Shown here in pieces: positions 1 to 9,289 of a DNA stretch of 30,248 bases. Position 1 is the first letter of the stretch; each line of letters starts with the position of its first letter. The stretch covers positions 615,239 through 645,486 of the forward strand of contig BFEA01000215.1 in NCBI GenBank assembly GCA_003427395.1. Reading direction: 5' to 3'. A program made the position numbers and the translations under genes. Origin of the DNA: Chara braunii. Lineage: Eukaryota; Streptophyta; Charophyceae; Charales; Characeae. Under the pieces are notes generated by a model. That model was not told the origin of the DNA. It did not search any database and worked only from the letters and a program-made list of their open reading frames with translations.

Positions 1-82
1 CACCAGGCATTGGATTTGTTGTTAAGTTTCCAAAAAGAAAAAGGTGTTCTGTAAAAAAAAAAGAAATCCCAGCTGTTGAAAG

Positions 83-124
83 GTCGTCTGTCTCGTTCCG
101 ATTTAAACGGATGTCCCGAAGGGC
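83..124 (-). pseudogene. 5' fragment of a U6 snRNA retropseudogene
   Basis: Read on the minus strand, this stretch has the plant-type U6 5' stem-loop (CCCTTCGGGACATCCG), followed by a diverged AAAT-GGAACGA-ACAGA-GA segment. The rest of U6 is missing. Its 5' end is followed on the plus strand by CCTTGGCC, the same short motif that borders the fuller U6 copy at 626-726. No poly(A) tract is attached. The call rests on recall of the U6 consensus. Confidence 0.6.
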
Positions 125-395
125 GTTCCTTGGCCTTTCTTTTTTTTTTTCTTTTTTTTTCTTGAAAAAGGTCTAGAGTGTATATCGGCCTCATGTTTTG
201 AACTTCAAGCGCCATCATGAATCCCTATGTACGAAACAAAAAAAGCGCCATAAAAAAAAGAAAAAAGAAAAAAGAACGCCATCTCTGCTGACTAGGCAGC
301 GTCTGCGTCACTTACGCACCGAAAAAGTACACACAAGATCTCTAGACGTTTCTCGATCCGAGCTAATCGTGCCGCCGGAAAAAAAAAAAAAAAAA

Positions 396-437
396 CAAAC
401 AAACAAACAAACAAACAAACAAACAAACAAACAAACA
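396..437. repeat. (CAAA)n microsatellite after an A-run
   Basis: About ten CAAA units follow a 17-base A-run (379-395). It probably grew from an A-rich retroposon tail. The neighbouring motif ACAAGATCTCTAGACGTTTC (near 333-353) recurs near 1053-1073, and CAGAAGAT plus GCCT recurs near both, so 330-450 and 1050-1100 are diverged copies of one repeat. Confidence 0.9.
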
Positions 438-440
438 GAA

Positions 441-492
441 GATCGCCTGTCAGGATCTCTCCGCCAAGGGTGTCCCTCGGCCCCCTCGGGCC

Positions 493-495
<3 letters not shown>
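441..495 (+). pseudogene. LINE reverse transcriptase motif remnant, left of the U6 insertion
   Basis: The plus strand encodes a fragment reading LRQGCPSAP, which matches the GxRQGCPLSP motif of non-LTR reverse transcriptases. It is interrupted by the poly-T that begins the U6 insertion. The continuing motif (APLLYL) lies just right of the insertion at 727-750. The fragment is too short to assign to a clade. Confidence 0.6.
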
Positions 496-531
<36 letters not shown>

Positions 532-588
532 AGACTGTTTTTTCCGCGTCGAGGTTAAAAGATTTATTAATATAAAACCTTAGGTCAT

Positions 589-629
<41 letters not shown>

Positions 630-726
630 ATTTGGACCATTTCTCGATTTATACGTGTCCTCCTTGCGCAGGGGCCATGCTAATCTTCGCTGCATCGTTC
701 CAATTTTAACGGATGTCCCAAAGGAC
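486..726 (-). mobile_element. Retroposed U6-plus-tail composite inserted in a LINE fragment
   Basis: On the minus strand the order is full-length U6 (726-626), a 34-base A-run (625-592), a 61-base unrecognised module (591-531) and a second 35-base A-run (530-496). The flanks carry CCCTCGGCCCCC at 474-485 and 727-738, with a near-copy CCCTCGGGCCCCC at 483-495 directly touching the A-tail. That is what a target-site duplication from target-primed reverse transcription should look like. The element splits a LINE RT motif. A U6 joined to another 3' module resembles the known U6-LINE chimeras made by template switching, which is inference here. The origin of the 61-base module is unknown. Confidence 0.7.
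626..726 (-). ncRNA. U6: U6 spliceosomal snRNA, near full-length retrocopy
   Basis: The minus strand begins GTCCTTTGGGACATCCG, the plant-type 5' stem-loop. It continues through TTAAAATTGGAACGATGCAG, the core GATTAGCATGGCCCCTGCGC and the 3' part AAATCGAGAAATGGTCCAAA. Differences from the usual plant U6 are visible: AGCGAAGA in place of AGAGAAGA, and GGAGGACACGTA in place of the GGATGACACGCA region, one base change of which falls near the functionally important ISL/ACAGAGA area. It ends in ATTATT plus a long A-run in place of the normal U-run. A processed pseudogene is therefore much likelier than an active gene. I see no upstream USE or TATA pair at Pol III spacing. Confidence 0.85.
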
Positions 727-770
727 CCCTCGGCCCCCCTGCTATACCTGTTTTTTTTTTTCCTTTTTTG
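727..770 (+). pseudogene. LINE RT remnant, right of the U6 insertion
   Basis: CCCTCGGCCCCCCTGCTATACCTG reads APLLYL in the LINE RT frame and continues the motif broken at 441-495. It runs straight into another T-rich tract (751-776), so the fragment is interrupted again. A similar fragment followed by poly-T occurs at 24870-24945. Confidence 0.5.
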
Positions 771-873
771 TCTTTTTGGCGCCCACAGGACCAACCCCTT
801 CCTACCTCAACGTGGCACTTGTGGCCCTACCTCGGATTTAGCTGACAGCAGCTCCAGGCAGCAGCGCTACCTT

Positions 874-968
874 CTTCCCCCGAATACAACGTACGGTCAT
901 TATAACTGTATTTAGAAGAAAGATGGTCCAATACAGCTATAATGACCGTACGCTTTATAAGGGGGAAG
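874..968. repeat. 95-bp foldback (inverted repeat), MITE-like
   Basis: The arms 874-912 and 930-968 are inverted copies. The core GTACGGTCATTATAACTGTATT pairs with its partner with a single mismatch, and CTTCCCCC pairs with GGGGGAAG at the base. The loop is 17 nt. A MITE or a small hairpin precursor would look like this. No target-site duplication is evident. Confidence 0.75.
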
Positions 969-1129
969 TGGGTGGGGCAGGACAACCCCTCCTGCCCTAG
1001 TTGAAGCACTATCGAACGTCCTACTGTGTGTGATCAGATCATCTAAGGACAGACAAGATCTCTAGACGTTTCGCAGAAAAACAGAAGATGGCCTCTCTTT
1101 TTTTTTTTTTTAACAGTGTGTGGAATGGC

Positions 1130-1187
1130 AAAAATTTTTGACAGGTGTCAGAAAAATTTTGACAGGTGTCAGAAAATTTTTGACAGT
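1130..1187. repeat. 21-bp tandem repeat (GACAGGTGTCAGAAAATTTT)
   Basis: Units start at 1140 and 1161 with partial copies on each side. Each contains the near-palindrome GACAGGTGTC. A diverged inverted copy (CTGACACCTGTAGAAAG) appears near 1598-1614, so the unit belongs to the inverted-repeat structure bounded at 1216 and 1695. Confidence 0.8.
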
Positions 1188-1215
1188 GGGGCTGTCGACA
1201 ATTCCCCCCCCCCTT

Positions 1216-1695
1216 CGCCACACAGGCTGTCGAGGGGCAAGGTTTTTGGTCATGGCCAGGCGGACGGGTTTCACGGAAGTTGACGGAACAGTCCCTGACA
1301 ATGCAAATTTGAAAGCAATTTTCGAAAGGTCGGCGGGCCACTGTCGAATTTCGGTCACCTGCTCACGGAAGTTGACGGAACAGTCNGTCCCTGACAATGC
1401 AAATTTGAAAGCAATTTTCGAAAGGTCGGCGGGCCACTGTCGAATTTCGGTCACCTGCTCACGGAAGTTGACGGAACAGTCCCTGACAATGCAAATTCGA
1501 AAGCAATTTTCGAAAGGTCGGCGGGCCACTGTCAAATTTCGGTCACCTGCAGGCTGGTGGAAACGATTGCTGGAGGGCGGCTGTAGAAAGGACCATTCTG
1601 ACACCTGTAGAAAGTTTTTTGATCCGCAATTCTTCGAAAGTCTGTGTGGCGATGCAAAATTGTAGAAAACCTGGGTTTCGACAGCCTGTGTGGCG
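1216..1695. mobile_element. Inverted-repeat-bounded block, possible non-autonomous DNA element
   Basis: An 18-bp perfect inverted repeat, CGCCACACAGGCTGTCGA, lies at 1216-1233, with its complement at 1678-1695. Between the arms is a triplicated 92-bp unit. CTGTGTGGCGA also occurs at 1642-1652. No transposase is seen. Overlapping open frames are by-products of the tandem repeat. A MITE-like element fits, but so would a local inverted duplication. Confidence 0.5.
1271..1550. repeat. 92-bp tandem repeat, three units
   Basis: The units are 1271-1362, 1363-1458 and 1459-1550. The middle one is four bases longer at NGTC, where the assembly has an ambiguous base at 1386. Each begins TCACGGAAGTTGACGGAACA and ends GGTCACCTGC. 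Units differ by only a few substitutions, so the amplification is recent or homogenised. Confidence 0.9.
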
Positions 1696-1699
1696 AGCC

Positions 1700-2520
1700 T
1701 CGTACTCACGAGACTCCCATCCTACCACTCCTCTCGATATATCTCCTGGCGCACCCCCACTCCATTTCTATCTTACCTCATGCGGGGAACATCACTCTCT
1801 ACCGGAGCAACCTGACCAGACAGCGAACGCGGGCACTGACGCTGAATGAGCTCCCCCATTCTGCCCAGTTCAGGCACTAGCGTACAAGCCTCGTTATACG
1901 GGAACCTCAGGAGCTAGGCACATAGTTGTCAACTAGTCCCGTGAGCAGTGAGGGCACTCATAGGCAGTGTCTAATGGTCGGCTAACCAAGGTCTAACCCA
2001 TGAGCCCCCTACCTCTAAGTACCAACCCAGCACGGCGCGGTTCATATATGGCTACTGTTGGTTGTTGAATATGCTGGTGCTGGTTGTTATGTGAGCTAGT
2101 GTGATATCATAGTCTGTATGGATGTATGTGGTTGCTTTCTGCTACTAGTGAGCCTTGCTTATGTCTGTTCGGTAGGGAGAATCAACTTAGTGGTAATGGT
2201 GGAGACCTCGACCCTCATCAACTACCCCCGACCACCTCTGATAGCCCACCTTCCCAGAATGGGTCTATTGACATCAAGAGTAGGACACACCTCTTAATTT
2301 GACATTGGTTTCCCTACAAGGCACCCCTGCCCACCAAAGGACTGCCAGGGTATCACCATGCACCCAAACAACCCCTTACCACTCTTCGACCCGAGAGAGT
2401 AGCATCCATCCCTCGTCAACTCTCCCGTACGAAAGACACACGTTCCAACCCCAATCCGTCCAGAAGATCATCCCTAGCTGACATGACGAACAGTATATAT
2501 AGACATGATGAATGAGCATG
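1700..2520. other. Intergenic, no recognised feature
   Basis: I find no credible coding sequence here. A small hairpin, CTCGT-actc-ACGAG, sits near 1698. Short open frames have no recognisable motif. Confidence 0.5.
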
Positions 2521-2523
2521 GTA

Positions 2524-2586
2524 TGGAGTTGAACTCGTGACCTCCAAGTTATAATATCAGAGCTCTACCCACTTAGCTATTGAGGT
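2524..2586 (-). pseudogene. tRNA-like sequence abutting the 5' LTR
   Basis: The minus strand has a good A box (TAGCTAAGTGGG, 2579-2568) and B box (GAGTTCAACTCC, 2536-2525) at tRNA spacing. If the T of the A box is tRNA position 8, position 1 is base 2586, the last base before the LTR. The T stem and acceptor stem do not pair, so this is a fossil tRNA or the head of a tRNA-derived SINE, not a working tRNA. The LTR element's duplicated target, GAGGT, is the first five bases of this tRNA-like sequence. Confidence 0.6.
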
Positions 2587-3701
2587 TGTGACGAACCAAT
2601 TTCTCTTCCGCGCGATTTTCTGCGCGATGACAATGAGGGGTTCTGAGATGGGAAGGTTGGGCCAATTACAGGAGATCGGGATCAAAGGGAAATTGCATCG
2701 GTGTCCTCGCTTCTTCGTCTTTTCTTTTTCATCGCTTCTTTTCGAATGGCTGGGTTCACGGCCGGGCAAGTCCCGAGATGGCCGATTGAGTGGTTGTCGC
2801 GCCGACAAAGGCGCGAATAATAATGTTTGACGTCGCTTCTTTCTTGTTCTGTTGTCGGGTTTTAGGCGCGGAGGGCGCGCGGGAATTTTGCTTCGTTCTT
2901 TTTGAATTTTCTTTTTGAATCTTGTCGAGCCTTGATGGCTCTTGGAACTTCGGACTTTCTTTCCGGAATTTGTGCTTTTGCATTAGACAGGAATTTTGGA
3001 ATTTTGGAATTTAGGATTTCCTTTTGCCGCGCGACGCCTTCTGCTTGCGCGCTTCTTTTTGCGGCTGCAACGGAACTCTGATGAGTCGGCGTCCTTAATC
3101 TTGCAAGTAACTGTAATTTTGGGCGGGCGATATTGTAACTGTATCTTTCTTCTTGAGCTTCGTCTTTCCCACTCTCTCTTTCCCTTTTGCTGTGCCTAGT
3201 TAGCCCGCGGCCTGCATGCTCGGATCGATGCGTGGAGAGTGGCTACGTCCCCCACGCCGCGGTTTGGCCATGCAGAACGTAGGCGCTCCCTTTCCTAATC
3301 TCCTTTCTAAGTCCTTGCAATTCTGTGTTCTTCGTGCAAGCATGCACGCTATAAATTCTGGTTGCGCGATTAGATAGCTCTCTTAACCAGTTGTTGGAAG
3401 CTCGGGGTAGCGCGATCAGTGAGGGTTGACTCACGAGCGAAGTAAGAGGTGAGTTGAAGTGGGAGTCGGGCGACCCGACGAGCTGGTGCCGATTGCGTGG
3501 GGTTGACGCGTGGGGATACGACGGACTGTAGCGCGCGGACGAACCTAACGGGTGCAGAAGGACTAAGCAGGGTGACGACTTCGTGGGTTGGTGCGTGACG
3601 ACGGACTGTCCGCATCAAAGAGAGAGAGAAAGGAAGAGAGAGCTGAGGTTGATGGACGTGGAATTGCAACTTTCTTTGTCTTGTCTCCCTCTTTACTTTT
3701 G

Positions 3702-3709
3702 TATATAAA
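3702..3709 (+). promoter_or_regulatory. LTR TATA box
   Basis: TATATAAA lies after a CT-rich stretch, within the part of the LTR that is identical in both copies. The same box is at 22954-22961 in the 3' LTR. It is the likely start region for the element's genomic RNA. This position would put the R/U5 part at about 1.2 kb. Confidence 0.6.
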
Positions 3710-4262
3710 TTTTGATCTCGGCTCAGGGCGACTCGCCCGTTTTCTTTTGTTTTCGGAATCCTTGTCTCGGTTTCAGCCCACACTTGTTTTGCGATTGATC
3801 TTGATCTCAGTTATTGTGTGTTTTGTCGAATGAATGGATCAATGAATGATATAATTGTTGTTTTTCCTTACTAGTTATCGTCTTTGCTTGCCATTTTTGA
3901 TATGCCATTAAGCATAGTAGAAATTCTGGCGTCCGATGTATAATGACACCTTGCATGCTCGAGAATGATTGCTTGCGGATCACTGAGTGATTAGATGATT
4001 GGGTAAATATCCATGGCACTTGGTGATTTTGCATGAGGAATTAGACTCTCATTTTTCCAGAAACAAGCGAATAACTCGCGGGGCTACGTGTAATCGTGAT
4101 CTGAGCTGCGCAGCCTACACATATCCACGTGCGTCGATTCGCGACCATTGACGAATCTGACACCTTTAGTATCAGATAGGCGGGAATTTTCGATATCGCA
4201 TCGAGAAATCCCCTTGCCAATTAGATGCGTGCGAAAGGCTTCCACTACACCGCAATGACAAG

Positions 4263-4668
4263 ATGTCGGACTCATGGGACTCAGAGTACTTCGAACCTTG
4301 GGTAAGAGAGGAACTTAGGCAGAGACGACCAGAATTCTCCTGCCTAACCGAGAACCGATTGTGTCCCAGGGAGTTTCGTTGTGCCGTAACCAGCGATCCT
4401 AGGTGCCCCGATTACCCAACTACGTATAACACACAATCATATCCGTCGGCTTTGTCGTTATCACTACCAACTTCCCTCCCTTCAGTCTTCTCCTCCCGTA
4501 TCACCAGCTCACTGTGGTACCGTGGAATTCCATCGCCCCGTATTGGCTCCGCACGCCGTGCAGAAACTGCAGACGACGCAACCACCACCGAACCCTAGGG
4601 ACTACGGAGCGTAACTATAACACGCGGCGACAGATGCCACGTGTCTTCCCCCGAAGATCCGATTTCTA
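4263..4668 (+). pseudogene. ORF within the 5' LTR (frameshifted copy)
   Basis: It starts MSDSWDSEYFEPW and is open for about 60 residues. It then loses frame at a 4-base difference from the 3' LTR near 4433-4450, after which the original frame stays open to RRSDF. The intact version is at 23549-23959. I do not recognise the protein. It lies downstream of the TATA box and upstream of the primer-binding site, so it could be a leader ORF on the element RNA. Confidence 0.4.
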
Positions 4669-4967
4669 GGAACCGCATCCCTCACGAGACTCTTCCGAAC
4701 CGCCGTCACCAAAACAGACAGATCAGACGGTCTCTGATGCACCGCGCATGCCATCTTCCTTAAGATGCAGGACAACGACCTCCATCAGACCGAAAGTAAC
4801 CCGTCCCTTAGTCCTATTGCATCTATGCCCCTGAGTCCTTGCCACAGGAGATCTCAGTTCCGCCCTGAGACTCCACCCCCACTTTCCCAAAAATCCTTGG
4901 CACACCCCTTTTCGCACTTCCAGGCCTACATCCCACTCCGATTTGGAAGTCGCGCCGGGCGTGATGT

Positions 4968-4980
4968 TGGTATCAGAGCC
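4968..4980 (+). promoter_or_regulatory. Primer-binding site for initiator tRNA-Met
   Basis: TGGTATCAGAGCC is the classic plant retrotransposon PBS, complementary to the 3' end of initiator tRNA-Met. It begins five bases after the inferred LTR end, where minus-strand cDNA synthesis would start. Confidence 0.9.
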
Positions 4981-5112
4981 CGACACGTGGCAGGGTTCTA
5001 GGACTCATAGCTGGGCGATCTGGCTAACAAGGGACGACCTCGACCCCGGAACGCGCATCGACGCGATCCCGTCATCACCAAAAGTCGGTCTACGGCCCGA
5101 CGAGCGGTCAAC

Positions 5113-6312
5113 ATGAATGCTAATCAGCAGAACCCCCAACAGAATCCGAATCCCCAGCAGAATCCTAATCAACCCGTACCACGAGCACGGGCACCCATGA
5201 CGCCACCCGATCTCTATCTGTTCGATCCCGCTCATCACCTTACTGGAGCATGGCTGGCCACGCTCCGAGCTCGGCAGTATGATGACAATGAGGCGCAGGT
5301 AAATATCCCCGCACGCTTGGGAGGAGACACCCATCACTGGTTTAGCACCTATGTATGGGTCGATCTCTTGACATTCAAGTGAGATTTCTTGAATCGATTC
5401 GATTACATCCACCTCGAACAGGCTCTTTTTATGATTAAAGATCGAGTTCAAAACCCCCTCGAATCTGTCACCGAGTACCGAAATCGATTCTATACGATGT
5501 TTGTGAAAACGGAACGAGGCGAACGGGTAGGCAAAGACTTGTTCATCGACAGACTTTGCAGCTGAACGATGAGGGCGAAACTGCGAAAACTGTTCTCCCC
5601 CATCAACCACACGCTGCAACAGATCATGGCAGCCGCAGAGGAAATGAAACGAAAGTTCGCTGCGAGTTTCCTAGAAGGGAAAGACTATCCTAGGGAAGGA
5701 GACTCGTCCGAACTAGCGAGAGCTAAAGCTGAGTTGGCTGCACTACAGAACAAATTTGAAAACATGTGGTTTGTGTCTGGCCCTGTTACCTATCTGGAAC
5801 AGATTAGTCCCAAACGACCGGTCCCGAGTGTGATTACGAGCATGCCCGTGCCCGCAATGACAGCACCCCCACCTCCGATCGAAACCCCCGCACGACCGAA
5901 TGAGTCTTCTACCCTATTGGAACTAACCAAAACACTGGTCAATCTGATTCAGGAAAGCAAAAAGGAACATCGGGAGCACAACGCTCGAATAGAGGCAATG
6001 ATGAGGTAGATGCGACCAATAGCAGTGCGTGCCGCCCTGATTCAACACGGATTGGCTCCGGCACCCCCTCCCGCAGGGCTCCCTGGTAATCTGAATGTTT
6101 GTTACACATGTCATCAGCCAGGGCACATAGCCCGAGATTGCCCCCATCGACCCCCGCAGCAACGAGTCGGAGCCGCACCGGTAGCAGCGGCCCTGATCGC
6201 CAACGGACCTGGACGAGTAGGGGCATTGATGGAAGAAATGGAGGGAGGCGGTGTCGGCGCGAATACCCTGACAAGGGTATCCGCCCTGGTTTTTGCAAGT
6301 AAGAGAAAATAG
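5113..6312 (+). pseudogene. gag: gag, degenerate, with CCHC zinc knuckle
   Basis: A single reading frame runs from MNANQQNPQQ to ALVFASKRK, about 400 codons, with stops at 5380-5382 (TGA), 5563-5565 (TGA) and 6007-6009 (TAG). The N-terminus is Gln/Asn/Pro-rich. A retrotransposon gag core follows (about residues 30-160, including WLATLRARQYDD, HHWF and SVTEYRNRF), then a coiled Lys/Glu-rich segment. A CCHC knuckle, CYTCHQPGHIARDC, is encoded at 6100-6141. Gag forms the particle and the knuckle binds RNA. Each stop could arise from CGA or CAG by one C-to-T change. It lies 130 bp after the primer-binding site. Confidence 0.85.
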
Positions 6313-7570
6313 GTTTGATTTAAAATCTAAGTATGCCGCTTGAGGCACAGCTGAGTCTGTGGCTTACATTGACAGGATGATTGACCAGAGTAGAGGGTGA
6401 GTGGGCGCGCAGTTTTGAGGCGCGCGGGTGACGCAGGCATAGACATCCGGTTTGATTTTGATTACTGACTGGTTTAAAGAGTAAGGGGGGTTGGCCTTCG
6501 CTCACCGCGCTTGGCTGACAGTAGGTTTGGCTGTGGCCACGACGTAGTGGGGGCTAGCCGGCAGGGATGCCCAGTGGTGGTGCGTTGGTTGCAGATGGGA
6601 ATATGGCCCAAGGCGTTTTGAGCACCGACGTGGCACCAATTCATATGGGATCCCGCGCGTGCTGGTACCAGGCTTCGGCTTAGCCCTATAGGTTACGACA
6701 CTGGGCTATCACGGCGGAGGTACGGGGTTTGAGGCCAGCGGGCGGCAGCATGGGAGCAATGGAGCATTAGAGGAGATGAAGGGTTGAGGGGACTATCCCC
6801 TTTTGTTTTGTTGGGGAAGTCCGACCACGGGCCCGCATGGCAGGTCCAGGGAGGTGCTGATGGGTCCCGCCCCCTCGTTTCAGTCTAATTCTTTTTTCTT
6901 ATTTTTCTCTTTTTCCCATCCCATTCGGATCCGAGCCAGGTGCCAGTCGGTAGCATCAGGGCCAGGCTCCTCCGATGGGCCAGTTATGGGGCCTCTCCTC
7001 AGGTCCCCTCCTCCTATGAGCCCTGAAGCGGCTCCTGCTCAAATGTCACTTGGGGAGGACCAATGGCACGTCTCTGGGAAACAAGCGTGGGTCCGGCGAG
7101 GCATCAGTGGGCAGAGCAGATAGCGCAACAGGCAGCGGGCGCTGGTGGGACTGATGGGTTGCTGTGAAGGCAAGGCGAGACAGCCTAGCTATGGACTTGG
7201 ACGGGAAAGCGGTAAAGGGGAGTCAGAATGATAGCAGGCACAGTAAGGACGGAAGGCTAATCAAGCCACTGGGGTGTAGGCCGCTCGACGGTATATGGTC
7301 TGGGACAACCTGCCCAAGCCGGCGTCGGCTCTCCTCGAACTCACCATCATAACAGCGGGCGAGGCTACTGCGCTGGCAGGCATCGGGCGATGAGATGGTG
7401 AAGAGAGACAGTAGGCCACTCGACACCACGACGACACAGAGCGGAGGAGACAGGCAGCCGGAGGAAAGGGAAGGGCAAGTGAACCTGGCGCAATTCTGCG
7501 TGAGGGTGCATTCGAGGAAAAGAAAGGCGGAGAGGGAAGGTGTCGGGCGACAGTAAAAGTGCAATAATCT

Positions 7571-7593
7571 GCTCGATTCTCAACGAATCGAGC
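7571..7593. other. Hairpin GCTCGATT / AATCGAGC
   Basis: An 8-bp perfect stem with a 7-nt loop (CTCAACG). A second hairpin with the same core stem but a different loop lies 170 bp downstream. Confidence 0.7.
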
Positions 7594-7746
7594 GGAGTAG
7601 AAGGCGACCCCGGGGTTATGAAGGATGGTGATGCCGATCTCGAAGTTGGTTCGAGTAGGGGGTTAGTAGATATGGAGTTAGGGGGAGGACAGTGTGCGGG
7701 AAGATGATGGAAGGAGTGGATATGGCAAGTCAGAAATTCTCCTAGT

Positions 7747-7774
7747 TCGCTCGATCTTTGATGAAATCGAGCGA
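7747..7774. other. Hairpin TCGCTCGAT / ATCGAGCGA
   Basis: A 9-bp perfect stem with a 10-nt loop (CTTTGATGAA). The core GCTCGAT/ATCGAGC is shared with the hairpin at 7571-7593, while the surrounding sequence is not alike. Confidence 0.7.
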
Positions 7775-9289
7775 GCCAGGATCTATTCTGAGGGATTTCG
7801 GCCATTGCGATTTCAATGGTATGTTTAGTTTTGAGAGAAGTGGAGTAGGATTAGAGTTAGTAGGAAAGTTGGCTGCGCGGCGGGGATATGGATGAACAAA
7901 CTGGCGGGAGTATGAAGGCGAGTTGCTATCCATCTATCAACGAGATTAGGAGAGAGAGGGTATAGGTGAAAGATTTAGGAGTGGGCGAACCCGTTGGGGA
8001 AGAAGGACAAAGGAGTTGAAAGGTGGATCCGACGAAAAGGGGAGTATGGGTTGCGCACAATGAGGAAGTTTGTTACTGCATAGCAGCAGACTCGGAATGA
8101 ATCTACCCGCCTTCTGGGGAAGATTCATTTCGGGTTTGCTCGTGTTCTCGGCGAAGATATAGTGTTCCAGGCACAACGGAATTTGGCCGAGCAAGAGCGA
8201 GAGGGACAGCAGAGAGAGAGAGAGAGAGTGCCTAAGGAGAGAAGGCACCTACCTGGTGAAGTTGAAACAGTGGAGAAGGGACCGACTGTGAGAGGATTTA
8301 CTTACCAAGTCGAGTTGGGACGTTGATCTTACTCGCAGACAGAGGTCGAGAAGAGGCCGAACTGTGAGACTGAAGATTTACTTGCTGATCGTATGCCACC
8401 AACTCTATTGGGGTAGAGTAGCGAGGAGTGAGTTGCAAAGGGTGGGAGCTTGTTGAGCCGGAACACTGTTAGTGGGTCATTAAGGTAGTGGCGAGCCAAT
8501 TGAGGGGCTGCAGGCCTAGCTGCAGGAAGAAGCACTGTGTTTCCCACCTATTTGACTATCTGCAGGCGAGTGGCAGGGTAAAAATTGTCAACAGACTGAT
8601 GTATTGCTCAGCCAGCCGAGGCAGCATAGTTTTTGCTCACCGGGGGGGGGGTCACCTGTTGACCAGTGCAATGCTCACTTCGTCAGCAGAGGATCACTGA
8701 GAGGGAGAAAGGGGTGGGCTATCCAAGATCGGTCGAGCAAGCGACTATTAACAGTAGTGGCAGAGCGAGCTGAGAGCCGAACTATGGTGCCGAACTACGA
8801 GGACTATGAGCTAAGGAAGTGTGGTAAGAAGCAGCGCTTGGCTGGACGGGTTCTATCGGAAGCTCCATTCTGACTAATTCACTTCTTCAAGTGAAGTAGC
8901 CAAAGGTATGCCTCGGAGCAAGGCTTTCAGTAGGAAAGGCACGTTGTCGAACTGCAGCCGTGAGCTCAGAGCCGACGGCAATCATTTGTTACAACCATCA
9001 CCTGATCGGGCTTCTCAGTAGTCGTACACCTGTAGGCTGGGCACATGGGGAGCATTGTGCACTATAACTGGCGAAAGGCCGTTCGAAATCGGTTTTGTTT
9101 GTTTTTAGCGGTCGTTCTACCTCGGTGGCTGCGGCAGCTCCGTACCCGGCTAAAGTTGTGGCCGGATTTGGTAAGGACGAAGTACGAGCGAGAGAGCAGT
9201 TGGGACGGACGCAGTGAAGGGGGGAGGGGAACGAAAAATATATCTCTCTGACTAAAGGGTTGCTCTGCTGCTGATTGAAGCCGCAGACT

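Larger units (their letters stand above)
2587..4962 (+). repeat. 5' LTR (about 2.4 kb)
   Basis: It matches 21827-24252 over its full length and starts TGTGACG. The end is set by the GAGGT duplication after the partner LTR and by the primer-binding site six bases further on. The end reads CGGGCGT, so the usual terminal CA is not present. Point differences from the other LTR are common outside 3644-4067. Relative to the 3' LTR it lacks about 33 bp near 4185, between short repeats of GGAATTTT. Confidence 0.9.

Noticed and set aside
700-735. I first read GGATGTCCCAAAGGACC as a LINE RT motif next to U6.
   Set aside because: Its complement is GTCC-TTTG-GGAC-ATCCG, the 5' stem-loop of plant U6, so it belongs to the snRNA. 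Only the sequence from 727 onward is LINE-like.
3060-3110. CTGATGAGTC in the 5' LTR as a hammerhead ribozyme core.
   Set aside because: The GAAA and cleavage-site parts are not found at suitable positions, and the 3' LTR has CTGATTAGTC instead.
6303-6320. CAAGTAAGAG at the gag end as a 5' splice site joining gag to pol over 8 kb.
   Set aside because: No convincing branch point or pyrimidine-rich 3' splice site is seen before pol, and an ordinary stop ends gag there.
6660-6685. TGGTACCAGGCTTCGG as a primer-binding site of a nested LTR element.
   Set aside because: It does not match a tRNA 3' end I can name, and no LTR pair was found around it.
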